From Planctomycetota bacterium (lineage in GTDB: Bacteria; Planctomycetota; Planctomycetia; Pirellulales; Thermoguttaceae), in the NCBI GenBank assembly GCA_023397045.1, contig JAEWUR010000728.1:1-5109 (forward strand): a stretch of DNA of 5,109 bases, written 5' to 3'. This document shows, piece by piece, positions 1 to 5,109 of this stretch (positions are counted from its first letter, which is position 1; each line of letters begins with the position of its first letter). The notes beneath the pieces were generated by a model. That model was not told where the DNA came from. It ran no database searches and saw nothing but the letters and a program-made list of their open reading frames with translations. A program made the translations under genes and the position numbers.

Positions 1-463
1 CCTGTCGGTCTACGAGAATGTCGCCTATGCCCCGCGCCGGGCCGGCATCCATGACCGTCGCGAACTCGATCCGCTCGTCGAGCGATGCCTGCGCCAGGCC
101 ATGCTCTGGGATGAAGTCAAAGACCGCCTGTCGCTGCTCGGCACCAAGCTCTCCGGCGGACAGCAGCAGCGGCTCACCCTCGCCAGGGCGCTTTCGCTGC
201 AACCGGAGATCCTCTGCCGCGACGAGTTTTCGATCGCCATCGACCCGGTCACCACGATGCGCATCGAAGACATCTTGCGAGAGTTGAAAAACGAAATGAC
301 GATCGTCCTGGTAACCAACCTCGTCCAGCAGGCTCGGCGACTGGCCGACCGGACCGCCTTCTTCAGCGACTCGCAACTGATCGAGGTCGGCGAAACGGAA
401 ACCATCTTCACCAAAGCAACGAACAAGCTTACCGAACGCTATGTCACGGGAGACGTGGGATGA
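1..463 (+). CDS. pstB: PstB-like phosphate ABC transporter ATPase, first of a tandem pair, 5' truncated by window edge
   Basis: The C-terminal about 153 residues of a PstB-family ATPase, read in the frame starting at base 2. It opens with LSVYENVAYAPR, which matches the PstB segment just after the Q-loop, so Walker A and the Q-loop lie upstream and cannot be judged. The ABC signature LSGGQQQRL is intact (bases 149-175). The Walker B region reads ILCRDEFSIAID: the Asp-Glu pair (221-226) is kept, but an Arg sits in the usually hydrophobic strand and the Pro after Glu is Phe (227-229). The D-loop Asp is kept. In the switch region the PstB consensus THNMQQA reads TNLVQQA, so the H-loop His is Asn (317-319). 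In the standard Pst system PstB sits on the cytoplasmic side of PstC/PstA and couples ATP hydrolysis to phosphate import. Its TGA overlaps the next ATG, which implies translational coupling. The family call is firm. Whether this subunit hydrolyses ATP itself is doubtful. Confidence 0.93.
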   Translation, partial: LSVYENVAYAPRRAGIHDRRELDPLVERCLRQAMLWDEVKDRLSLLGTKLSGGQQQRLTLARALSLQPEILCRDEFSIAIDPVTTMRIEDILRELKNEMTIVLVTNLVQQARRLADRTAFFSDSQLIEVGETETIFTKATNKLTERYVTGDVG

Positions 464-1227
464 GCGAGTATAGCATCCAAACCCGTGGCCTGAACCTCTG
501 GTACGGCGCGTTCCAGGCGCTCAAGGAGATCGACGTCAATATCAAGCCGGGCATCATCACCGCGCTCATTGGCCCCTCCGGCTGCGGCAAGACCACGCTG
601 CTGCGATGCTTCAACCGAATCAACGAACGTTACGGCAACGTGACCACGACCGGCGAGGTCAACGTGCTGGGCAAAAACATCTACCACGACGATGTTTCGC
701 TCAGCACCCTGCGCAAGTCGGTCGGCATGGTCTTTCAACGGCCGAATCCGCTGCCGATTTCCATCTTCGAGAACGTTCTGTTCGGCGTCCGAGTCCACGT
801 GCGGCGCCGCGAGTTCACCCGAAGCCAGCAACACGAAATGGTCGAGTCGGCGCTGCGCGACGTACACCTCTGGGATGCGGTCAAAGACAAACTCCGCCAC
901 CGCGCCACCCACCTGACGTTGGAGCAGCAACAGAAGCTCTGCATCGCGCGACTGCTGCCGCTGAAACCGCGCGTGATCCTGATGGACGAACCGTGCTCGG
1001 CGCTCGATACGGCCGGCATCGAACGAATCGAAGACCTCATCGACAGTCTGCGCGAGAAATTCACGATTGTGATCGTGACGCACAACATGGGCCAGGCGCG
1101 CCGCGCCAGCCACGAGTGCATCTTCATGCTGATGGGCCGCATCGTCGAGCACGCATCCACGCTCGACATCTTCCTCCGCCCCCAAAAAGAAGAAACCGCG
1201 ATGTACGTCAGCGGCCACTACGGATGA
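460..1227 (+). CDS. pstB: PstB-like phosphate ABC transporter ATPase, second of the tandem pair, with degenerate signature motif
   Basis: A full-length 255-residue PstB-family protein, a normal length for the family. Walker A GPSGCGKTT is at residues 38-46, the Q-loop Gln at 93 inside VFQRPNPLPISIFENV (PstB-typical), Walker B and catalytic Glu in LMDEPCSALD with D176/E177, and the switch His at 208 in THNMGQA. All of these are canonical. The ABC signature is not: where PstB has LSGGQQQR this protein has LTLEQQQK (residues 152-159), losing the Ser and both Gly that contact ATP across the dimer. ARAL is also ARLL, and Pro after the D-loop Asp is Thr. The start is fixed by the ATGA overlap with the upstream gene and a GGGAGA sequence (448-453) six bases before it. 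No phoU follows; the next gene is convergent. Its role is inferred as the partner of the first PstB in one Pst importer. A fully independent PstB is less likely given the lost signature. Confidence 0.93.
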   Translation: MSEYSIQTRGLNLWYGAFQALKEIDVNIKPGIITALIGPSGCGKTTLLRCFNRINERYGNVTTTGEVNVLGKNIYHDDVSLSTLRKSVGMVFQRPNPLPISIFENVLFGVRVHVRRREFTRSQQHEMVESALRDVHLWDAVKDKLRHRATHLTLEQQQKLCIARLLPLKPRVILMDEPCSALDTAGIERIEDLIDSLREKFTIVIVTHNMGQARRASHECIFMLMGRIVEHASTLDIFLRPQKEETAMYVSGHYG

Positions 1228-1249
1228 TGTCTTCCGTTGGCAATCGCGG

Positions 1250-2017
1250 CTACATCAATCGCCAGGTTCCCGTCGTGACGACGTAGACGCCCAGGATCAA
1301 ATTGGTCAGGGCGTGCGCGACGACGCAATCCCAGATGTTCTTCGTGCGAAGCATCAACCAGGTGATCATCGAAAACCAGACCAACGCGGCCAACAACTCG
1401 GCCGGATGCATCAGCATCGGCACGGCCGTGCCCAAGACGACGGCCAATCGGTCGGCCTTGCCAAACGGCGCCTTCCACCACTCGCGGTCCATGAAGAACC
1501 GCATCACGAAGCCGCGCAGGAAGAACTCCTCGATCACCGGCACGATGGCCACGAGTCCCAAAAACCGCACGGCGAGAAACACCCAAGCGGCCTCCGGTCG
1601 ATTGGACATCTGCTCGAACGGATTGAATGCGGCGCGCGTGCCTGCACCGATGATGTCGCCCAGGCCGACCCGTTCGAACAGCGGTTGCAGGTAGAGATGC
1701 TCCACGTCAAAGTGACAGATGCCAATCCAGAGTGGGCCGCCGACGATGCCGATGAAGATGGCCAGTCCGCCGACCTTCAGCGGAAACTGCCGATAGCCCG
1801 GAAACACGAACGCCATCGCCACGATCGTCAGTGCGATCTTGGCCGCGTAGACCGAAGGATAATACGAGTACGGAATGGCCAGCCCGATCGAACTGCCGCC
1901 CGGCGACTCCGGCGTCGGCTCCAACGACCCAGCCAGCATGTAGACGAAAAACGGCACCAGATACAACATCCAGTGCTGCCGGGAAAGCAAACCAGTCCGC
2001 CAACCGTTGTTGCTCAT
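1250..2017 (-). CDS. CPBP/CAAX-type intramembrane metalloprotease, exosortase-associated-like
   Basis: A 255-residue hydrophobic protein with about seven likely membrane segments (roughly residues 14-31, 57-74, 83-100, 143-160, 190-203, 207-224 and 230-249). The three motifs of the CPBP (Abi/CAAX protease) family are present in order: EEFFLRGF with E163, E164 and R168; H204 in MLMHPAELLAAL; and H235/N239 in HALTN. These residues form the metal-binding and catalytic site in Rce1-type proteases. The Phe expected four residues before the second-motif His is Pro200. The HP-x-x-LAAL context recalls the 'CAAX prenyl protease-related' group found with exosortase/PEP-CTERM systems, but that subfamily call is tentative and no exosortase is visible here. 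The substrate is unknown. The ATG at 2017 is the only sensible start: the frame closes upstream with TAG at 2066-2068 and no other start codon lies between. No strong Shine-Dalgarno is seen. The gene ends 22 bases from the convergent pstB stop. Confidence 0.87.
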   Translation of the reverse strand: MSNNGWRTGLLSRQHWMLYLVPFFVYMLAGSLEPTPESPGGSSIGLAIPYSYYPSVYAAKIALTIVAMAFVFPGYRQFPLKVGGLAIFIGIVGGPLWIGICHFDVEHLYLQPLFERVGLGDIIGAGTRAAFNPFEQMSNRPEAAWVFLAVRFLGLVAIVPVIEEFFLRGFVMRFFMDREWWKAPFGKADRLAVVLGTAVPMLMHPAELLAALVWFSMITWLMLRTKNIWDCVVAHALTNLILGVYVVTTGTWRLM

Positions 2018-2079
2018 CGAAAAACTCGCTGGAATCGGGAAAAAAGACCGTAAGAACGCCCTGTCCTAGCAATCCCGAA

Positions 2080-2108
2080 AGTATACACCCCCATTTGGGA
2101 GTTGGCAA
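2080..2108 (-). promoter_or_regulatory. Predicted sigma70-like promoter for the CPBP protease gene
   Basis: Read on the minus strand, a -35 hexamer TTGCCA (complement of 2103-2108, five of six to TTGACA) lies exactly 17 bases before a -10 hexamer TATACT (complement of 2080-2085, five of six to TATAAT). Transcription would start near 2073, giving a leader of about 55 bases to the ATG at 2017. This is a consensus match by eye only. It sits in the right place and orientation, and promoter consensus in this lineage is uncertain. Confidence 0.45.
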
Positions 2109-2147
2109 CAAACGCATGCAACCGTCGGGTGGGTTTTCGTGTATACA
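2081..2147. repeat. Two copies of GTATACA spaced 60 bp apart in the divergent intergenic region
   Basis: GTATACA occurs at 2081-2087 and again at 2141-2147. The core GTATAC is a palindrome, and the second copy extends to TGTATACA. The first copy overlaps the predicted -10 of the protease promoter. They could be operator half-sites for a regulator of the divergent pair, or chance repeats of a short AT-rich word. No function is assigned. Confidence 0.3.
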
Positions 2148-2165
2148 GGGAAAGCCGGGCGGCAT

Positions 2166-2171
2166 TACAAT
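2166..2171 (+). promoter_or_regulatory. Weak candidate -10 element for the hydrolase fusion gene
   Basis: TACAAT matches TATAAT at five of six positions and lies 76 bases before the ATG at 2247. No recognisable -35 hexamer is found 16-18 bases upstream, where GTATACA sits instead. An activator-dependent promoter would fit but is speculative. Confidence 0.2.
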
Positions 2172-2235
2172 ACGGCCAATCGCGAACCACCGCCGGGGGA
2201 TGCGACGTAGAAGAGAAAAACGGTTTAAGAAAAAC

Positions 2236-2240
2236 GGAGG
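2236..2240 (+). promoter_or_regulatory. Shine-Dalgarno sequence fixing the start of the hydrolase fusion gene
   Basis: GGAGG ends six bases before the ATG at 2247. This optimal spacing, together with the signal peptide that begins at this Met, makes 2247 the clear start. Confidence 0.8.
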
Positions 2241-2246
2241 ACTCGA

Positions 2247-3791
2247 ATGCGGGCGATTTCCCATCGATCGATCGTCAAGTGTCTCGTCGCGGCATTGCTG
2301 CTGGCATTCGTCGCCGGCCCGACGCATGCCCAACAACAAAATGACGCGCCCACGACGGTCCAAAAAACCTACAACGACGCGCCGTTCAAATACACGCAAC
2401 AGTTGCAGGACGATCGGCCCGACTTCTTCGTCTATCGTTGGACCTATCCGTCGCCGGTCGTGACGCCCGTCGAGCCGAACAACACGGTGCCGGCCCTCTA
2501 TTATCTTCCGAAAACACTCGAGCCGGGCCGGAAATATCCCGCCGTTATCTGCCTACACATTCTCGATGGCAACGAACAACTTACCGATTTGGTATGCTCG
2601 GTTCTGGCATCGCGCGGCATTCCGGCCATCTCCTTCAAAATGCCCTATTACGGCGAACGAGGCGGACCGAAAGGTCCCGAGGCCATGGCCGAAAATGCCA
2701 AAATGTTTCTCGGCGCGGTGGGCCAGGTCATCGAAGATATACGCCGAACGATCGACCTGTTGGCTTCGAGGCAAGAAATCAATCCCGATCGGATCGGCAT
2801 CACCGGCATCAGTCTCGGCGGCATCACCGCCGCGGCGGCCGCCGGCGCCGAGCCGCGTTTGCATCGAGCATGCCTGATTCTCTCGGGCGGCGATCTGCCG
2901 ACGATCATCCACCACGCGCGTGAAACCCGCGAGTTGTGCCAGATGATCGATGCTCTTCCGCCCGAGGATCGAACCGCAGTCGATCGGACGATCGCCGACG
3001 CCGATCCGCTGAAATACGCCGCCGCGCTGCGCGATCGCGCGAAGGCCGGTCAAGTGCTGATGGTCAACGCCGGCGACGACGAGGTGATTCCTCGCGCCTG
3101 CACCGAAAAACTCGCGAACGAACTGGGAATTCTCGATCAGGTCGTTTGGTTCGACGGACTCGGCCATTACACGGCGATGGCCGAGTTGCCGCGCGCGATG
3201 AAGATGACGGCCGACTTCTTTGCCAAGGATTTGCTGGTCGAAAGCGGCTCGGAAAACGTCAAAAAGACGCCCGGCCGACCGACGACGCCGTTGCAGCGGC
3301 TCGCCTCGGTTGTGCAACAGCTTGTCACGATGCTCACGGTCGAGCCGGCCGAGGGACGCTGCCACTATTTCGATCTCGACGTCACCGTGACCTTGGGCGA
3401 CGGCAAACAGTATGCCTCGCAGATCCGTTTCGTCCGTGGCTCGGGCGATCGGTTTTCGCTGCAATGCCAATTGCCGGTCGTCGGAACGGCGGCGATGGGA
3501 CAAAACGAGTATCCCTGGATGGTGGCCGGCGACCAAAAAGTGATGATCGGCTCGAAAAACCCGTTGCCCAATCACAACGCGCTGGACTATGTCGACGCGG
3601 CCAATTCCACGCGGTTCCAGATGGTCATGGCATCGCCGGCGGCATCACGATGGCCCCCGACCTGCTCCGGCAATGGCTCGACGTCAACGACGATCCGGCG
3701 GCGTCCGGCGGCAGTCCGATCCGGATCATCTCGAAATCGCCGGAAAAAATGCCGGGCGAAATCCGGCTTCAATTCGCCGAGGACGGGGTGA
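2247..3791 (+). CDS. Exported alpha/beta hydrolase fused to a LolA-like domain; N-terminal part of a frame-broken multidomain enzyme
   Basis: Residues 1-28 form a Sec signal peptide: basic start, hydrophobic core VAALLLAFVAG, and probable cleavage after THA. Residues about 80-330 are an alpha/beta hydrolase of the dienelactone hydrolase/acetyl-esterase type. The nucleophile elbow is GISLGG (Ser189), the likely acid is Asp278 in GDDEVIP, and the likely base is His307 in GLGHY. H104 in CLHILDG may shape the oxyanion region. The substrate cannot be named. After a linker (about 331-350), residues about 351-461 resemble the start of a LolA/lipoprotein-carrier-like beta-sheet domain (DLDVTVTLGDGKQ, FVRGSGDRFSLQC). 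From about residue 462 the translation turns into an Arg/Ser/Pro-rich shadow ending at TGA 3789-3791, while the real coding continues in the -1 frame. The native product as sequenced would be a 514-residue protein with an aberrant tail of about 53 residues. The catalytic hydrolase domain should be intact. Confidence 0.8.
   Translation: MRAISHRSIVKCLVAALLLAFVAGPTHAQQQNDAPTTVQKTYNDAPFKYTQQLQDDRPDFFVYRWTYPSPVVTPVEPNNTVPALYYLPKTLEPGRKYPAVICLHILDGNEQLTDLVCSVLASRGIPAISFKMPYYGERGGPKGPEAMAENAKMFLGAVGQVIEDIRRTIDLLASRQEINPDRIGITGISLGGITAAAAAGAEPRLHRACLILSGGDLPTIIHHARETRELCQMIDALPPEDRTAVDRTIADADPLKYAAALRDRAKAGQVLMVNAGDDEVIPRACTEKLANELGILDQVVWFDGLGHYTAMAELPRAMKMTADFFAKDLLVESGSENVKKTPGRPTTPLQRLASVVQQLVTMLTVEPAEGRCHYFDLDVTVTLGDGKQYASQIRFVRGSGDRFSLQCQLPVVGTAAMGQNEYPWMVAGDQKVMIGSKNPLPNHNALDYVDAANSTRFQMVMASPAASRWPPTCSGNGSTSTTIRRRPAAVRSGSSRNRRKKCRAKSGFNSPRTG
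3610..3632 (+). other. Apparent -1 frame break (one-base deletion or equivalent) inside the LolA-like domain
   Basis: Coding quality, judged by GC-rich third positions and normal amino-acid composition, holds in the upstream frame through about TRFQMVM. It then moves to the frame reading GIAGGITMAPDLL. The best restoring edit is one extra base within ATGGC at 3627-3631, for example a third G, giving MVM-G-IAGG. No classic slippery heptamer lies at the junction. The nearest A-run (AAAAAC, 3555-3560) is about 65 bases upstream, in codons that still look correctly framed. Confidence 0.7.
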
Positions 3792-5109
3792 CGCCCGTTG
3801 CGGCCGAGTTTCAGGTTGCCGGCGTGCAAGGAGCGGTTGAAGTGCGCGGATGGCAGACGAACACCGTCGCGCCCGATGTCTTGTTCAATCCGCCGGAAAA
3901 CATCGAGCGCCAGGACGTCGAGCAGGCCGATCTCCACCACATTTTCGGAGCGATGCTGAACTTCGCCGCCGAACGCCTGGATAAGGGGCGATACCTTGGA
4001 CCGATTGGACAGCCCGGCCCAATGACCGTGTTAAGCCGCGATCCCGCCGGCCACGGTTTGCTCTGCCGCCATCAGGGCAAGCTGATCATGTTCGTCGATG
4101 GCACGCCCGAACAGATGGGCGCGGCCCAGGGCGCGATGCTTGCGCCAATGGCTCGCATGATGGTCGATCGCGCGGTCTATCTGGTCGGCGCCGCCGATAC
4201 GCTTCGCTCGGGCAAGTGGTTCTTCGACACGATGGCCGAGATCCAACGCCGTACCACCCCGCATATCCCGCAGCGTTTCATCGACGAATGCGATGCGCTG
4301 GGCAAGGCGGCCGGCGTCTCGCAACGCGACGCTCGCTACGCCAATCTGTTTCCCGAACGATTCCATTGCAGCGGGCTGGCGGTTCGCGGCAAAGCCACCA
4401 AAGACGGTCGCGTACTCCATGCCAGGGTGCTCGACTATATGCGCGACATCGACCTGCAAGAGGCCGCCGTCGTGACGGTCTTCATGCCCAACGGGCGCCA
4501 CGCCTGGATGAGCCAAGGCTACGCCGGATTCGTCGGCACCGTGACGGCCATGAACGACAAAGGCCTGGCGATCGGCGAGATGGGCGGGCGCGGCGAAGGC
4601 CAGTGGGACGGCATGCCCATGAGCATGCTGATGCGCGACGTCATGGAACGCGCCGAGACGGTCGACGAGGCGGTCAAGATCTTCCGCGAGACGCCCCGGA
4701 CGTGCGAGTACTACTATATCCTTAGCGACAAGTCGGGCAGTATGTGCGGATTGCAATGTATCCCGCAAGAGGTCAATGCCCTGGAACCGGGGCAGCAGGA
4801 TCCGCGGCTTCCCCCCGTGCCCGACGATACGGTCTTCATTTCGGCCGATGACCGGGCGAAACTGCTTAGTCAGCGGCTGCACGAGAAATTCGGTGAGATC
4901 GACGTTCCCGCGATCATCGAGATGATCAAACGTCCGGTCTCGATGTCCGGCAACCTTCACGACACGATTTTTGCGCCGGAGACATTGGAAATGTGGTTTT
5001 CCGATGCCGGGAAGAACACCGTGGCATGTGACGAGCCGTACGCCCATGTGAATTTGCGTGATCTGCTCGATTTCTACCGCGAGGAGACCGATCGCGCACG
5101 GAATCTAGG
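3620..5109 (+). CDS. C45/AAT-type Ntn hydrolase with upstream LolA-like half; C-terminal part of the frame-broken enzyme, runs off the window
   Basis: An open frame (codons at 3620, 3623 and so on) of about 496 residues with no stop to the window end. It has no own Shine-Dalgarno and no signal peptide; ATG 3650 is the first Met if it starts independently. Bases about 3620-3975 finish the LolA-like domain (VEVRGWQTNT, DVLFNPPEN). From about 4075 it matches the acyl-CoA:6-aminopenicillanate acyltransferase/C45 peptidase family. A pro-region carries GTPEQMGAAQG (from 4100), and the predicted nucleophile is Cys at 4367-4369 in FHCSGLAV. Arg (4424-4426) and Asp (4433-4435) in HARVLDY correspond to the conserved R-x-x-D of Ntn cysteine hydrolases. 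Further family-like blocks are GYAGFVGTVTAMNDKGLAIGE, TCEYYYI and NLHDTIFAPE. These enzymes cleave themselves before Cys and then hydrolyse or transfer amide/acyl groups. The substrate is unknown. The end is probably close, since the PYAHVNLRDLL block is normally near the C-terminus. Confidence 0.8.

Noticed and set aside
439..1218. Minus-strand open frame opposite the second pstB
   Set aside because: It is the complement of a well-conserved ATPase gene, with a His/Ala/Val/Asp-rich shadow composition.
1271..1283. Inverted repeat CGTCG-TGA-CGACG as a terminator
   Set aside because: The stem is only five base pairs with no T-tract, and it falls inside the protease coding sequence, where it encodes the Val-Val-Thr-Thr segment.
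1313..2053. Plus-strand open frame opposite the CPBP protease
   Set aside because: The minus frame has transmembrane segments and three CPBP motifs. The plus frame is Arg/His/Gln-rich without a domain.
2090..2099. CCC-ATTT-GGG hairpin in the intergenic region
   Set aside because: A three-base-pair stem is too weak to be meaningful.
2102..2344. Possible small plus-strand gene of 80 residues in the intergenic region
   Set aside because: It needs a TTG start, has no ribosome binding site, and overlaps the signal-peptide coding region of the hydrolase in another frame.
3554..3560. GAAAAAC as a programmed -1 slippery site
   Set aside because: It is one A short of the A-AAA-AAC heptamer, and the about 65 bases after it still read as good coding in the original frame, so the shift must occur later.
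2553..3575. Minus-strand open frame of 340 residues opposite the alpha/beta hydrolase
   Set aside because: The plus strand has a signal peptide, a strong ribosome binding site and a catalytic triad. The minus frame shows no recognisable domain.
4031..5047. Long minus-strand open frame of 338 residues
   Set aside because: It lies opposite the C45 hydrolase domain, whose plus frame shows clear family motifs. Its His/Arg/Asp/Val-rich composition is typical of an antisense shadow in GC-rich DNA.
1..5109. CRISPR arrays, tRNA or rRNA genes, insertion sequences
   Set aside because: I saw no regularly spaced repeats, no cloverleaf-like segment, no transposase motifs and no terminal inverted repeats on either strand.

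Overview
The window looks like chromosomal DNA from a GC-rich (roughly 60% by eye) Gram-negative-type bacterium. A member of the Planctomycetota (Pirellulales-like) is my best guess. This rests on overall style: long signal-peptide enzymes with unusual domain fusions, Arg/Asp/Gly-rich GC3-biased coding, and an exosortase-type CAAX-protease relative. No marker gene is present, so the assignment is an inference.

Layout. (1) Bases 1-1227, plus strand: the 3' end of a phosphate (Pst) ABC transporter operon, made of two tandem pstB-type ATPase genes that overlap by four bases (ATGA). The first is cut by the window edge. (2) Bases 1250-2017, minus strand: a convergent gene for a CPBP/CAAX-type intramembrane protease, only 22 bases from the second pstB stop. 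(3) Bases 2018-2246: a divergent intergenic region with a good sigma70-like promoter for the protease gene, a repeated GTATACA motif and a strong ribosome binding site for the next gene. (4) Bases 2247-5109, plus strand: a very long exported multidomain enzyme. It has a signal peptide, an alpha/beta hydrolase, a LolA-like beta-sheet domain and a C45/AAT-type Ntn hydrolase. Its reading frame is broken near base 3625 and continues in the -1 frame to the window end without a stop.

How the parts work together. The two PstB proteins should power phosphate import through PstC/PstA encoded upstream, outside the window. Their motifs are altered in complementary ways. The first keeps the LSGGQ signature but has a damaged Walker B flank and lacks the switch histidine. 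The second keeps Walker A, Walker B and the switch histidine but has lost the signature (LTLEQ). This is the pattern of an asymmetric heterodimer with one canonical and one degenerate ATP site, and it is the most interesting observation here. The protease and the hydrolase fusion have no evident functional link to phosphate uptake.

The second point of interest is the hydrolase/LolA-like/Ntn-hydrolase fusion, in which a predicted self-cleavage at an internal Cys would split the chain. The frame break in it may be a real mutation, a sequencing error or, less likely, programmed.
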